From assembly GCA_043228905.1 (NCBI GenBank), contig JBHGNT010000022.1, forward strand, positions 9,424,001 through 9,488,000: a DNA stretch of 64,000 bases, read 5' to 3'. The position numbers were made by a program, and so were the translations under genes. Source of the DNA: Azolla caroliniana. Taxonomy: Eukaryota; Polypodiophyta. The notes below the pieces were generated by a model, which saw only the letters and a list, made by a program, of their open reading frames with translations, searched no databases and was not told the DNA's origin. Positions 11,401-23,545 of the stretch are shown here, piece by piece. How positions within the stretch are numbered: position 1 is the first letter of the stretch; each line of letters begins with the position of its first letter.

Positions 11401-14400
11401 GGAGAACACCGTAGGGCTTGCCGGTGGTAGTCACTCCGAGAACGAGACATGGCAGGCGTTGCAAGAATGCCAAATTACGTTGCCACTAGGAAGACTCCTA
11501 CAACTCGTGCCAAGATTCATGGAAGGACTGAAGACGGCCATGACGGCAGGAGAACCATCACCGGCACCGGTACTCTTCTCGAATCCGGAGGAGGGACCAA
11601 CGGTGGTGGACACCAGCAGTCCGGTAATCACTGCCATTGTAAAAGGGAAAGAACTCCCCGGCACAATTATAGACGGAGGCTCTGGGGTGAATGTAATAAG
11701 CCTTCGGACGTGTGATGCCCTAGGAATCCACGAGTGGGAGCCATGTCCGTTCTGGTTGCGGATGGCCGATACAAGCTCAGTGCGGCCGACAGGATTAATA
11801 CGGGAATTAGAAGTCACCGTGGGCGGTCATACATTTCACATCTCGGCAGTAGTGCTACAATTACAAGCACAAGGCACATATCCGCTATTACTGGGGCGGC
11901 CATGGTTGAAAACGGCACATATCAAACAGAATTGCAGGAAAAATATAATTACCTTCCGGCGAGGAAAAGCTAAGGTACGGGTACCAACACAGCCAAGGAC
12001 GAGCATTGGCAAGGAATGTATACCGTTGTATGTGGAATGCGTCAATATGCTAGAAGGGTTAGCTGACGAAGAAGAAGCTTAGTACTTGCAGGAAAACCCG
12101 AAGATCATACCCCTCTTCGAAACTGACATTGCCGAAGCAGTAGCACCATACTTACCGCAACCGGAAGAGGCTAAAGACGAACCGGATAAAGATGCAATCC
12201 GGGAGTTACGGCAAGCGCAGGAAGCGTTGGAATGGGAAATGGCCGTTTCACAGCACGTAAAAGCGTCGCAACTGGAAGAGGTGAACCTAGGGACCACGGA
12301 CGAAGCAAAACCGGTGCACATCGCCAAGGAGATGAAGTCCGAAGACAAAACGGCAATGATCACACTTCTCACGGAATTTCGCGATGTGTTCGCCTGGTCA
12401 TACGAAGACATGGGAGGACTCGACCCTCGGTTATACTAGCATCAAGTTCACTTGAGCAAGGACACAAAACCAGTGGCACAAAGACGGTATCGGATGAATC
12501 CCAATTATGCCGCCAAAGTCAAGGAGGAAATCGACAAACTGCTAAGAGTTGGCTTTATCCGTCCGGTAAAGAAAGCGACATGGCTGAGCCCGATCGTAGT
12601 CGTACCCAAGAAGAACGGAAAAATTTGAGTTTGTGTGGACTACCGGAAACTCAATGCAGCTACAGTAATGGATGCGTTTCCACTTCCGTTCACAGATGGA
12701 GTGTTGGATGTCATCGCCGGCCATGAGGTCTATAGCTTCCTAGACGGATTCAGCGGGTATAATCAGATCTGGATGCACCCCGACAACCAAGAGAAAACGA
12801 CTTTTGTCACCGAATGCGGGGTGTTTGTGGCCGTGGTGATGATGTTCGGACTCAAAACGGCACCGGCAACATTTCAACAAATCATCATGGAAATCTTTGG
12901 GGAATATATTCCGGCTTTTATGCAGGTTTTCCTTGACGATTTCGCCGTCTATAGCCGGAAGGAGGACCATTTTCAGCACCTCCGTCTTTGTCTAGAAAAG
13001 TGTAGAGCGTACCGGGTAAGCTTGAATCCGGCAAAGTGTGTATTTGGCGTGTCCAGTGGAACTCTATTAGGACATATTGTGAGCCAGGAAGGTATTGCAG
13101 TCGACCCGGACAAAGTGAAAGCCATATTAGAAGCACCGGCACCGGCAACGGCAAAGGCATTAAGCCGGTTCTTAGGCCAGATCCGGTGGCACAGCCGGAT
13201 GCTCCGATACTTGGCCGACCTGGCTACACCGTTGCATGCCGCCGTACATCGGACACCATTCCAGTGGACCGACACCGCGGATAGGGCATATAGGGCCCTC
13301 AAGGTACTATTTTCACAAGCACCGGTAGTGCAGCCTCCAGATTGGAGTAAAGAATTTCACGTGTTCGTGGACGCCTCCGACATCGCAATCGGAAGCGTAC
13401 TGATGCAGCTTACAGAACCAAAGTGGTACCGGCCAGTGTACTATGCCAGCCGAAAGCTATCCCAAGCAGAACGGAACTACTCTACCATGGAACGGGAAGC
13501 TCTAGGGATGATCTATAGTGTGACAAAGTTTCGGCATTATTTATTGGGAAGGAAGTTTTCCTTCCATGTAGATCATTCAACACTCCTTTACCTGGTGTCC
13601 AAAACGTCACTCACCAGCAAATTGGCCCGGTGGACCTTACTATTACAAGAATTCGAGTTTGAAATATTCCACCGACCCGGTATACAGCATGTCGTGGCGG
13701 ATTCCTTAAGCCGATTAGAGTCCGGAGAGACGGGTGACAGAGTAGCGGATGAGTTTCCAGATGCGGAGCTGTTTTGAGTCACTATGGAAATGGCAGTAGA
13801 TGAGACGGTGGCACAGGAAGACAAGTGGCTCAAAAACATGCACGAGTTTCTAAGCACAAGACTGCCTCCGGAAGAGATGAACTGGGACGAACGGAAACGC
13901 CTGGCGGTGCAAAGCCGACATTTCTGCTTACTGCAAGACACACTTTACCACAAGGGCGCAGACGGCATATGGAGACGGGCTATGCGCAACAATGAAAAGG
14001 ACCTGATACTGAGGGAAGCTCACTGCGGAGTTGCCGGAGGTCACTATGCCGGGGATGCGACGACCAGGAAAATATGGCAAAGTGGCCTATGGTGGCCAAC
14101 GACATTAAGAGATGCGGTACGGTACGCAAAAGAATGTGACCTATGCCAGCGAATGGGCCAGCCAACGGAGCAAGCTCGGATGCCACACCAGCCGGTACTA
14201 CCACTCGAGTCATTCCAGAAGTGGGGGTTGGACTTTGTTGGACCGTTCAAACCACCGGCAATGAGAACGGGTAATCGGTACGTCATCGTCGCGACGGATT
14301 ACTGCACGAAATGGGTGGAGGCCAAAGCATTAAGAGACAACACCGTTGCGTCAACGGCGAAATTTCTATACGAGTACATCTGGTGCCGTTACGGATGCCC

Positions 14401-15214
14401 AATCGAATTAATAAGCAACCAAGGGGGGCACTTTCTCGGGCAAGTAGTGGAAAGCCTGACGACATTCTATGCCGTTGTCCACAAACGAAGCACACCTTAC
14501 TATCCGCAAGCGAACGGTTTAGCGAAATCAACGAACAAGACGCTCCAGAATATCCTCCGGAAGATCGTCAACGAAAACCGAACGGATTGGGATACCAAGC
14601 TACATAGCGCGCTTTGGGCATACCGGACGGCATACAAAACGAGCATCCGAACAACACCGTTCCGGTTAGCGTTCGGACTAGAGGCGGTAATGCTGGTGGA
14701 ATTCCAAGTACCCAGCTTACGGATCCAGCTACGGGAACGGCTGAATGAGAAGGAGTCGGAGGCAATACGGTTAACAGCGTTGTGTGAACTCGAGGAACAA
14801 CGACTGGCAAGCATCCTGCACTTAGAATTGGAACAATGGCGACGGAAAGCATTTGTCGACCGGCACAGGAAAGGAAACGAAAAAATGTTCGCAATCGGCA
14901 AACTGGTGTTAGTATTTCAGACCCGGATGGGCAAGATGTCGGGTAAACTACGGTTTAGATGGACCGGACCATATTGGCTACCACATGAGTATAATGGGTC
15001 CTACTAGTTAGGGACACTTGCCGGCGAAGTGCTAGGAAAATGGGTCAACGGATTCCGATTGAAGCCATATAGAGGACCGATGCCTAAGAACCCATTTGAG
15101 CAAAGGACCGACACCAGTGAGGGAAACGACAACCACCAAGACGGCGGAGATGGCGAGCCGGTAATTGGGGAGAATGAGGCCGGTAAGGGTCCGAGAGGAC
15201 CAACGGACAAGTAA
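11401..15214 (+). pseudogene. Element B pol remnant (PR-RT-RH-IN)
   Basis: Same reading frame as gag. Protease near 11665 has active site IIDGGSG. RT from about 12440 includes VDYRKLN, FLDGFSGYNQ and catalytic FLDD (about 12935). RNase H spans 13360-13700 (VDASD, EREAL, HVDHS, ADSLSR). Integrase from about 13950 has an HHCC zinc finger and a core where the second catalytic Asp is Asn (SNQGG) and the Glu is Lys (GLAKSTN), so it is dead as written. Stops lie at 12080, 12437, 12626, 13775 and 15005; those at 12437 and 12626 align with Gln and Arg in E. Pol ends at 15214 with a basic/acidic tail. No chromodomain is seen. Confidence 0.85.
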
Positions 15215-15576
15215 CGTCACACACTCGGAAAAAAAAAAAAACGAAGTAATCATGCAAAAGCGAGGAATGAATGGATGAAAGAGCAAGGAGCGAAAAGGTA
15301 CGTAGTGGGCATTTAAAGCGCCACGACAGGACATAATGCTATTTTAGTACACGACATGCACACACTCGAAAAAGGCGCCAGAATGCACAGAGAAAAACCA
15401 TTGCACGTGGAGACCCTTTACTTTCGCGAACCCAGGAGCACAGAAGCACCAAGGCGCTGCAAGATCATCAGACGAGAACCTACGCACAGAGAACCCCCGC
15501 CTTCTGAACTCTCTCTCTCTCATCTCACTCTCATCACCATCCAACCTCGGCACCGCAATCCGACCTCGACACAGAC
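15215..15576 (+). other. Spacer between pol and accessory ORF in B
   Basis: About 360 bp with no coding signal. It contains an A-tract at 15230-15241 and a CT-rich run near 15511-15540 just before the accessory ATG, which could act as a leader for a subgenomic or spliced RNA. That role is inferred from position only. Confidence 0.4.
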
Positions 15577-18111
15577 ATGGACCCGTAAACGCTGTCGGAA
15601 GCCGCCAAGACATGGCTAAAGCAACACGGGCTTGAGGGCTTCTTGATGATGATGGAAGTACCGCCACACAAAGAAGCCGACAAGGTGATCAAAGAAATCG
15701 ACACAGAGGTCATAACGGCAGAGGCGATTCGAGCGTTAACAGGCCTTCCGGAGGGAGGCATACTCACGATTGACAATCCAACCCCGGAGCAACTCATCAG
15801 GTATTTTGGTGAGTACTCCCTAGCCAGCAAGGGCTACCGGACACAGGGCGGCAGAGATATGTTGTTTCGCGAGATTGCTCGTGTGCTCCACGAATATGGC
15901 CATGTGTACCCTAGACCCCCTGTCATGCCGCAGAACCGGGCAGGGATGATCATCGCCACCTATGAAGGGATCAAGGTGGATTGGCCGGTATTGATCGCAG
16001 ACGGGTTGTGTGCGGCGATCGAGATCGTCAGAGGCAAAGACGGCAAAGAAGGCCGAGACGGACGGAGGATATGGCACGCCGTAACGCAGTGGCTCACCTT
16101 GCTTGTGCCACCCGTCCAGCCCGTCCAGCCCAAGAAGCGAGGAAGAGTGGTTGACGGCACCCCAAAGACGGCGTCCAAAAGACAACAGTTGTTGGCCTCT
16201 AAGGCCACTAAGGGAAAGGTGGCGGACGCAGAACAGGCGGGAAAGGAGAGCGGCAACCGGAAGCGTCCAACGGATGCGCAGGAGGAACCACCGGCACGGC
16301 CCGTAAAGGTTACACTCCGCCGACCGGTGAATAGAGAAGCGGACCCCTTGGCGGCAAAACTCAATGCCGGGACTTAGGAAGAGGAAATAGAGGAGGAGCC
16401 TACGGAGCACCTCCAGCGACGGTCGTCAACAAGGACCGTTGAGGCAGCCGGGAAACGTTTGGACCCTCAGACGGAGGGAACACCAGCTCCCCATACTAAG
16501 ACTCCCACGCCAAGGAAGGAACCGGAACCGGTGCGCATGGCACCAGAATCAGAAGCCCCGACACCACCGGCAACACCGGCAAGTCCCATCCCGCCAGAGC
16601 CGGAAAGGTCAATGCAGCTTCCCTCGGCCAACCAAGAAGAAGCGCAAGGGGAACCAGGATAGCAGGGTGGTCCACAGGCAGAAACGGAATTGCAACTCGG
16701 CGCAACCAGGCGGGACCACCCATCTACAAGTGAGCCCATCTGTCAAACCTCCGTGCAAGCACAACAATGCACCGGTAGCCTGTGGCTCTGGTGGATAGGC
16801 GAACAGATAGCCGGAGCTGAGGTGGAAGAAAGAGCGCAAAGCGAACGGTTGCTCGTCACAACCAATCAATTAGAGACGGCCCAGTCCAGAATCTGGTGCC
16901 TTGAAAAAGACTTGGATAAGGTCACGACAGAGATGGCCAAAATGGCCTTAACGGCAACACAGATTCAATCACCGGTGACTCCGGTAAGTATACAGAATAA
17001 AGAAACGGATCGACCTGTACATACCAATAAGACCCCGGCAACGGAAACCGTTCTGGCGAGAGATGCGGCGCAAGCCCAGGAGCTTGCGGAATTGAGAGAT
17101 GAACTTGCCGCACAGGAAGCGCTAAGGAGCCGTGAACGGGAATTGAAGACAGCGGCCAAAGCCGAATTAAAGAAGACTGCTGAGAACCTCCGCCGGGCAG
17201 AGGAGAGCCTCCGGAAAGGCCATCAAGCGTACGACCGGCTAAGGGAGGAAAAAGACAAAGTACTATAGGAAAAGGACAAGCTGCGGAAGACGGCGGAAAC
17301 GGAAATTGAACGGCTAAAGGAAGAGCTCCACCAGCAGAAGGACCGCGAGGACCGGGCCCGTCAACAGATCAACACACGGCTCAAGCAAAAGACAGATGAT
17401 TTTGAGCACTTGCACCGGGACTACAAATGGCTAGAAACAGAGCATAAGGAACGGATGGCCGAGCTCCAGCAGGAAGTTGATCGGGCCGCGATGGCGATCG
17501 CCGACGAACGTGCAGAAAATACAAGACGCTTGGACGAGGCGGAGAAGGTCCGGATGGAGCTCCAGAGGCAACAACAGGAAGAAAAGGAGAGAGCGTCAAC
17601 GATATTGCAGAAATTACAAAGCACGTATCAAAGGCAATTGACGCATTACAAGGAGCAGGCGGAAGACAACGTCAAAATCATCAAGCAATTGAAGGAGGAA
17701 CGGCAAGCAGCGGAAACCAAATCGCAATTGGGAACGGGCCGGATTCAGTCCATCCTTCGGGCATGGCTGAATCAGAAAAAACACTTGATTGACGAAAGCT
17801 CCGTAAGATGGTGGACAAAGTGGGCACAAAACGCGGCGGAACTCCAATTGCTACGGGCAGACGTGGCAAACCGGCGAAAGGAAGGAGATGATTGTTATAC
17901 GTTGACTTCCGAGGACTTCACCGCCATACGGGATGAGCTGGCCGACGACTTCCAAGTCCTGGTGGATGAACAACCGGCGCAAGTCAGGCAACTCGTAGCA
18001 GAGCTAGACGATGATAGGCTGGACGCTCAAATCCAGTTAGAAAGCTACGAGCGGTCCCGGGTTCGGGAAGAAAAAGCACGGGAAGCGGCAACGGTTAACC
18101 TTAGTGATGAG
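15577..18111 (+). pseudogene. Element B accessory ORF: N-domain, Pro-rich linker, long coiled coil
   Basis: One continuous frame from ATG 15577 (MDP, then TAA, then TLSEAAKTWLKQHG) to the D insertion, with stops at about 15586, 16375, 16660 and 17266. The N-terminal about 270 residues form a globular-looking domain (TGLPEGGILTIDNPTPEQLI, GRDMLFREIARVLHEYGHVY, DWPVLIADGLCAAIEIV). A basic then proline-rich linker follows (16130-16660). From about 16800 to 18090 the chain is heptad-like, rich in Glu, Lys, Leu, Ala and Arg: a predicted coiled coil ending in an AELQLLRADVANRRKEG block. The frame crosses D and ends at 23782. The full length would be about 920 residues. No family was recognised; the function is unknown. 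Confidence 0.75.
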
Positions 18112-18782
18112 TGTTAAACACAGTGCTCGGCCACAACCGAGGAATAGGATCAACTCACAGAAAACAGGAAATACAAAGTGCACGAGGAAAATAGAGAGAA
18201 GAGTACACAGGATGTTTTACGTGGAAAACCCTAAATGGGAAAAAAACCACGGGAGTCCTCAAACTCCAACTATCACTATAAACAGAGATGTACAATGGTG
18301 AAGCTACAAGGCAACAACCTTGAGCTCACTATCTTCGCCACAGGCGGCGGTAATACACAGAGGCAACGACCTCTTCGTCTCTCTCTCTCTCACTTTCTCT
18401 CTCGGCTGCTCTCACTTCGCTCCCTCTAAGTGAAAACAGAAAAATGAGCAACAACTACTAAACTGTTTGCCCTAAGTCATATTTATACACATATGACTTT
18501 CGGGCTATTTACAAATATAGCCTCAAGGGCCCTTGGCAAACATATTCACAGATATGTCCCCGCATCCGGATCTCTCTCCGGGTACATTCGTCATCCGGCT
18601 CCGTAGCCAGGGTCTTCATCATCCGGCTCCGTAGCCGGGGTCTTCATCATCCGGATCCGTAGCCGGGTACTCTTCATCCGGCTTCATGCCGGGTACTCTT
18701 CATCCTCTGGTTCCGTAACCGCAACCGGGCTTGCCGTCATTCATCTCCGGACATCCCATCCGGAGGGACCGAAATCCCAACA
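18112..18782 (-). repeat. 3' LTR of element D
   Basis: 671 bp, TGTTAA...CCAACA as read on the plus strand. It contains a TATAAAT box on the minus strand (about 18480-18487) and a small minisatellite of CATCCGG-CTCCGTAGCC-type units (18590-18700), with one more unit than the other LTR. Confidence 0.93.
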
Positions 18783-18794
18783 AACTCCCCCTTC
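18783..18794 (-). promoter_or_regulatory. Polypurine tract of D
   Basis: The minus strand reads GAAGGGGGAGTT immediately before the 3' LTR, the usual primer site for plus-strand DNA synthesis in copia elements. It overlaps the stop codon of the polyprotein. Confidence 0.85.
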
Positions 18795-21700
18795 ACTTCG
18801 GCATGGGATGTCTCTCCAATCCGATCCTCTTCCGGCATGCTTCCAGCTTGTCGGGTGTGAGCACCTTGGTCAGCATATCCGACCCGTTCTCGTCCGTGTG
18901 GATCTTCGTCAGTACGAACTCCTTGTCTTCTATCCTTTCCCGGATCCAGTGGTATCTACGCTGGATGTGTTTCGTCCGGGAATGGTAGGCCGCGTTCTTC
19001 GCAAGGTGGATGGCACTCTGACTATCGCAGTAGAGCCGGTACTCCTCCTGCCGGATACCGAGCTCTCTAATGAAGTCCTTCATCCATATTATTTCCTTGC
19101 CGGCTTCAACAGCCGCCATGTACTCCGCCTCCGTGGTTGACAACGCAACCGTCTTCTGCAACCTCGACTGCCACGAAACGGCTCCCCCTGCATATGTCAT
19201 TACATACCCTGATGTAGACCGGCTGGTATCCGCATCAGCCGACATGTCCGAATCAGTAAATCCATCGAGTTCGGGCTTACCGGAGCCGAATCGGAGGCAC
19301 ATGTTCGAAGTGCCCTTTAAGTATCGGAGTATCCATTTGACCGCGTTCCAGTGCTCCTTGCCGGGATTACTCATATACCGGCTCACTACTCCGACTGCGT
19401 ATCCAATGTCCGGTCGGGTACACACCATCGCGTACATCAAGCTCCCGACGGCAGAGGCATATGGTATCTTCATCATATCCTCCTTTTCAACTTTTGTCTT
19501 GGGACTTTGCTTGCCGGATAACTTGCAGTTTGCCGGGAGGGTCGACCCGACCGGTCTTGCTTCCGACATGTTGAACCGGTGAAGCACCTTTGTCACGTAC
19601 TTCTCCTGTGACAGCCACAACTGCTTCTTCTTCCGGTCCCGGATGATGTGCATCCCTAGTATTTGCCTCGCCGGACCCAGGTCCTTCATTGAGAAAGTTC
19701 GGTGAAGCGCTTTCTTCAGCATCCGTATCTTGACCTGGTCCCGTCCAACGATCAACATGTCATCCACGTACAGGAGGAGTATTAGAAAGTCTCCTTCTTC
19801 GAACTTCTTCACAAACACGCAGTGATCGGACTGCGTTTTGTGGTACCCTTCTTCGGTCATGAAAGAGTCGAACTTCCGGTACCACTGCCGGGGAGCCTGC
19901 TTCAGTCCGTAAAGGCTCTTCTTCAACCGGCATACCAGGTGCTCCTTCCCTTTCTTCTCGAATCCTTCCGGTTGCTGCATGTAGATCTCTTCTTCGAGGT
20001 CACCGTGAAGGAATGCCATCTTCACGTCCATCTGTTCTACCTCGAGGTCCATGCTTGCCGCTATGCTCAGCACCGTCCGGATGGAGGTCATCTTCACTAC
20101 CGGGGCAAATATCTCGTCGAAGTCGACGCCCTTCTTCTGCTGGAACCCCTTCACCACGATCCTGGCTTTGTATCTCGGGGGGTTTCCGGCATCTCCCGGT
20201 TTCAGCTTGAACACCCACTTGTTTCGAAGTGCCCGCTTTCGTTTCGGCAACTCCACAAGTTCATATGTGTGGTTCTCATGCAGGGAATCCATCTCCTCCT
20301 GCATGGCACTTAACCACCTGCGGCTATGTGTGTCAAGCTTTGCTTCTTCAAAACTCTCCGGCTCCCCCTCGTCGGTTAGCAGCACGTGCTCTGGTTCCGG
20401 AAATCTCCGGGGGGCCCTTCTCTCTCTTAGAGGATATCTCCGTTCCGGAGCTTCGGTAACCGGCTCCTCCGTTTCCTCTTCATCCGAATCCATTTCAGGA
20501 TCGGGGCAGGTTCCGGTATCAGTTTCATCTTCCTCGGCCGGTTCTGTTTCTTCACCGTCTTCGGCCGGATCCTCGAGTGCTAATCGGTCCCTTGCCGGTC
20601 GGGACTGCTCCTCGTAGAGTTGATCCTCACCGGTCGACTTGGAGCTCTTCATCTTCTTCTCCGACTCCCAGTCGGCGAGTGTCTTGTCCTCCATGAAGAT
20701 GATATCACGACTTCGGAATATCCTTTTGTCGACCGGGTCCCATACTCGGTAGCCGAACTCGTCATCGCCGTAACCGAGGAATATGCATGGCCGGGTCTTT
20801 GGATCTAGCTTTCCTCTCCGGTCCTTTGCTACATGCACATATGCGAGACACTCGAACACCTTCAGATGCCGGTAGGATACCTCCCTACCGGTCCACACTC
20901 TCTGCGGCGTGTCTCCGTCCAAAGGTACTGAGGGTGATCTGTTTATCACATATGTCGCAGTCGACATTGCCTCAGCCCAAAACCCCTTGGGTAATTTCGC
21001 ATGTGCCAGCATACTCCGGACCCTCTCCATTATGGTCCGGTTCATCCTCTCGGCCAGCCCGTTCAGTTCCGGCGTCTTCGGCACAGTAAACTCGAGTCGG
21101 ATTCCCTTCGAGTGACAGTACTCCTCGAACTGCCCCCGGTATTCCCCTCCGTTATCCGCTCGTATCGCTTTCAGCTTCTTGCCGGATTCTCTTTCCACTC
21201 TCGGGTGGAGTTCTTTGAAGACGGACAATACTTGGTCCTTTGTCTTCAACGGTGCCGTCCACAGCTTCCGGCTATGGTCATCTATGAATGTTACGAAGTA
21301 CTGGGCTCCGCCATGTGACTTCGTTTCTACCTGACACACATCAGTGTGTACCAACTCCAATGGTACACTACGTCTCATCAGTGGTCTTGAGCGGAAGGAG
21401 GTCCGGTTTTGCTTACCGGCCAGACAGTCGGTACACTTCCCCAGTTGTACGTGCTTTACCGGTATCAGGTTGTCTTCGGCAAGCCTCTTCATCCCCTTCT
21501 CGCTCATGTGGCACAGTCTCTTGTGCCACAGCTCACCGGTAGTGTCAGCTGCCACGTTCAGCTCCTCCGGACATAGCCGGGAATTCATCAGGTACAGTGT
21601 GTTGACCTTCCGGGCCCGAGCCACTATCAGGCTCCCTTTGCTGAACTTCATGACACCGTTCCGGATGCTACCCGTGTAGCCTTCATCGTCTAGCCTGCCG

Positions 21701-22866
21701 GCCGAAATCAGGTTCAATCGAACCTCCGGAACGTGTCGAACATCCTTCAGCAGCATCTTGCATCCGGTTGATGTCATCAGCCACACGTCTCCTATGCCGG
21801 CAATCCGGCATGTACCTTCATTTCCCATCCGGACACAGCCGTGCTCACCGGCTGTGTAGGATGAGAAGTATTTCTTCTCCGGGGTCAGGTGGAACGACGC
21901 TCCGGAATCGACCACCCAGGTCATCTCTTCACCGGCAAGGTTCAGCTCCCTCTCTTCGGTAATGAGCATTATCTCTTCTTCACTTGCCGCGAGTGCCGTT
22001 GTTCCTTTCCGGTCCTGCCCTCGCCGATCCGGACCTCTCCGGTCCGCGGCTCCCCGGTATGCACCGTTTCGCTCCGGTGACTTCTTCGAATCGGTACCGT
22101 CGGTTCCGTTGTCTTTCCGGAAATGCCGACAGTTCTTCTGGAAGTGCCCCGGCTTCCCACAGTAGAAGCATGTAGGTCTTCCCCTCGACTGCGACCGTGT
22201 CCCCGACTTCTCCCGTCTTTGCGGACTCCGGTTCCGTTGTCTTCCCCGTTCCGATTTGGTAAGCAGCGCCTTCGAGTCGGAGGCCGGTTCTTTATCTCTC
22301 CGACGCGCTTCTTCATTTAGAATACTTGTCTTTACCGTTAGTAAAGACAAGTTCTCTTCCTTACAGGAGGTGCTAAGTGTAACTACCAAGTTCTCCCAGC
22401 TCTCCGGAAGGGTACACATCAGCATGATGGCTTGCATTGCGTCATCCAACGGGAACTTGATCGCCGCAAGCTGGTTCACGAATCCCATGAACGTGCTGAC
22501 GTGTTCGACCATGCTCTCGCCGTCCCGGTACTTAAGATTCACTATCTTCCTCATCAGGGAGGTCCGGGTCAGAGCATTCTTCCTCTCATACAGTCCGGAC
22601 AGCTTCTGCCACATCTCATAGGCGTTCGTATCGTTCGCCACATGTTGCAGGACACTTACATCGACATATTGCCGGATCGTCGCTACGGCTTTCCGGTTCA
22701 GGAGCTTCCACTCCGACTCTATTACTCCCTTGGGTATCTCGGCATTGTCGATCGGTTCGTACAGGTCTCGGACGATGAGAAGGTCTTCCATCTTTATCTT
22801 CCAGTCGGCGTAGTTCTGTGAGTTCAACACCATCATGCCCGGAGGCCCACTACCGCCGCCTTCCAT
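18793..22866 (-). CDS. Copia Gag-Pol polyprotein of element D
   Basis: 1357 residues, no stop or frameshift. Start ATG (MEGGGSG) lies 16 bases after the primer-binding site. Domains by approximate residue: Gag 1-280 with a CCHC knuckle CFYCGKPGHFQKNC at 233-246; aspartic protease with DSGAS near 320; integrase with HHCC (H448, H453, C478, C481) and catalytic D509, D571, E606; RT about 850-1095 with YVDD at 1033-1036; RNase H about 1200-1340 with TDSD, TTEAEYM and YCDSQS. All catalytic motifs I could check are present. It should make a virus-like particle, copy its RNA and integrate the product; activity is inferred from intactness. Family relatives C and I are in this window, both decayed. 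Confidence 0.95.
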   Translation of the reverse strand: MEGGGSGPPGMMVLNSQNYADWKIKMEDLLIVRDLYEPIDNAEIPKGVIESEWKLLNRKAVATIRQYVDVSVLQHVANDTNAYEMWQKLSGLYERKNALTRTSLMRKIVNLKYRDGESMVEHVSTFMGFVNQLAAIKFPLDDAMQAIMLMCTLPESWENLVVTLSTSCKEENLSLLTVKTSILNEEARRRDKEPASDSKALLTKSERGRQRNRSPQRREKSGTRSQSRGRPTCFYCGKPGHFQKNCRHFRKDNGTDGTDSKKSPERNGAYRGAADRRGPDRRGQDRKGTTALAASEEEIMLITEERELNLAGEEMTWVVDSGASFHLTPEKKYFSSYTAGEHGCVRMGNEGTCRIAGIGDVWLMTSTGCKMLLKDVRHVPEVRLNLISAGRLDDEGYTGSIRNGVMKFSKGSLIVARARKVNTLYLMNSRLCPEELNVAADTTGELWHKRLCHMSEKGMKRLAEDNLIPVKHVQLGKCTDCLAGKQNRTSFRSRPLMRRSVPLELVHTDVCQVETKSHGGAQYFVTFIDDHSRKLWTAPLKTKDQVLSVFKELHPRVERESGKKLKAIRADNGGEYRGQFEEYCHSKGIRLEFTVPKTPELNGLAERMNRTIMERVRSMLAHAKLPKGFWAEAMSTATYVINRSPSVPLDGDTPQRVWTGREVSYRHLKVFECLAYVHVAKDRRGKLDPKTRPCIFLGYGDDEFGYRVWDPVDKRIFRSRDIIFMEDKTLADWESEKKMKSSKSTGEDQLYEEQSRPARDRLALEDPAEDGEETEPAEEDETDTGTCPDPEMDSDEEETEEPVTEAPERRYPLRERRAPRRFPEPEHVLLTDEGEPESFEEAKLDTHSRRWLSAMQEEMDSLHENHTYELVELPKRKRALRNKWVFKLKPGDAGNPPRYKARIVVKGFQQKKGVDFDEIFAPVVKMTSIRTVLSIAASMDLEVEQMDVKMAFLHGDLEEEIYMQQPEGFEKKGKEHLVCRLKKSLYGLKQAPRQWYRKFDSFMTEEGYHKTQSDHCVFVKKFEEGDFLILLLYVDDMLIVGRDQVKIRMLKKALHRTFSMKDLGPARQILGMHIIRDRKKKQLWLSQEKYVTKVLHRFNMSEARPVGSTLPANCKLSGKQSPKTKVEKEDMMKIPYASAVGSLMYAMVCTRPDIGYAVGVVSRYMSNPGKEHWNAVKWILRYLKGTSNMCLRFGSGKPELDGFTDSDMSADADTSRSTSGYVMTYAGGAVSWQSRLQKTVALSTTEAEYMAAVEAGKEIIWMKDFIRELGIRQEEYRLYCDSQSAIHLAKNAAYHSRTKHIQRRYHWIRERIEDKEFVLTKIHTDENGSDMLTKVLTPDKLEACRKRIGLERHPMPK

Positions 22867-22882
22867 TTTCTGTGTTACAGTC

Positions 22883-22894
22883 GCTCTGATACCA
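22883..22894 (-). promoter_or_regulatory. Primer-binding site of D
   Basis: The minus strand reads TGGTATCAGAGC, the classic initiator-Met tRNA 3' end complement of plant copia elements, three bases inside the 5' LTR. Confidence 0.92.
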
Positions 22895-22897
22895 CTT

Positions 22898-23540
22898 TGT
22901 TAAACACAGTGCTCGGCCACAACCGAGGAATAGGATCAACTCACAGAAAACAGGAAATACAAAGTGCACGAGGACAATAGAGAGAAGAGTACAGAAGATG
23001 TTTTACGTGGAAAACCCTAAATGGGAAAAAAACCACGGGAGTCCTCAAACTCCAACTATCACTATAAACAGAGATGTACAATGGTAAAGCTACAAGGCAA
23101 CAACCTTGAGCTCACTGTCTTCGCCACAGGCGGCGGTAATACACAGAGGCAACGACCTCTTCGTCTCTCTCTCTCTCACTTTCTCTCTCGGCTGCTCTCA
23201 CTTCGCTCCCTCTAAGTGAAAACAGAAAAATGAGCAACAACTACTAAACTGTTTCCCCTAAGTCATATTTATACACATATGACTTTCGGGCTATTTACAA
23301 ATATAGCCTCAAGGGCCCTTGGCAAACATATTCACAGATATGTCCCCGCATCCGGATCTCTCTCCGGGTACATTCGTCATCCGGCTCCGTAGCCGGGGTC
23401 TTCATCATCCGGATCCGTAGCCGGGTACTCTTCATCTGGCTGCATGCCGGGTACTCTTCATCCTCCGGTTCCGTAACCGCAACCGGGCTTGCCATCATTC
23501 ATCTCCGGACATCCCATCCGGAGGGACCGAAATCCCAACA
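22898..23540 (-). repeat. 5' LTR of element D
   Basis: 643 bp, close to identical with 18112-18782. The TATAAAT box on the minus strand near 23267-23274 is the probable promoter for the polyprotein. Confidence 0.93.
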
Positions 23541-23545
23541 ATGAG

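Larger units (their letters stand above)
18112..23540 (-). mobile_element. Copia LTR retrotransposon D, apparently intact
   Basis: 5429 bp, minus strand, with a perfect 5-bp target duplication ATGAG (18107-18111 and 23541-23545). It has two LTRs, TGGTATCAGAGC primer-binding site, one uninterrupted 1357-codon polyprotein and a GAAGGGGGAGTT polypurine tract. The LTRs differ by about ten substitutions and one 28-bp repeat unit, so insertion was recent relative to the rest of the nest. It interrupts B's accessory ORF in frame-neutral fashion: removing D and one TSD restores the frame. Confidence 0.95.

Noticed and set aside
12079-14901. Multiple minus-strand ORFs across B pol
   Set aside because: Shadows of the plus-strand RT and integrase frame.
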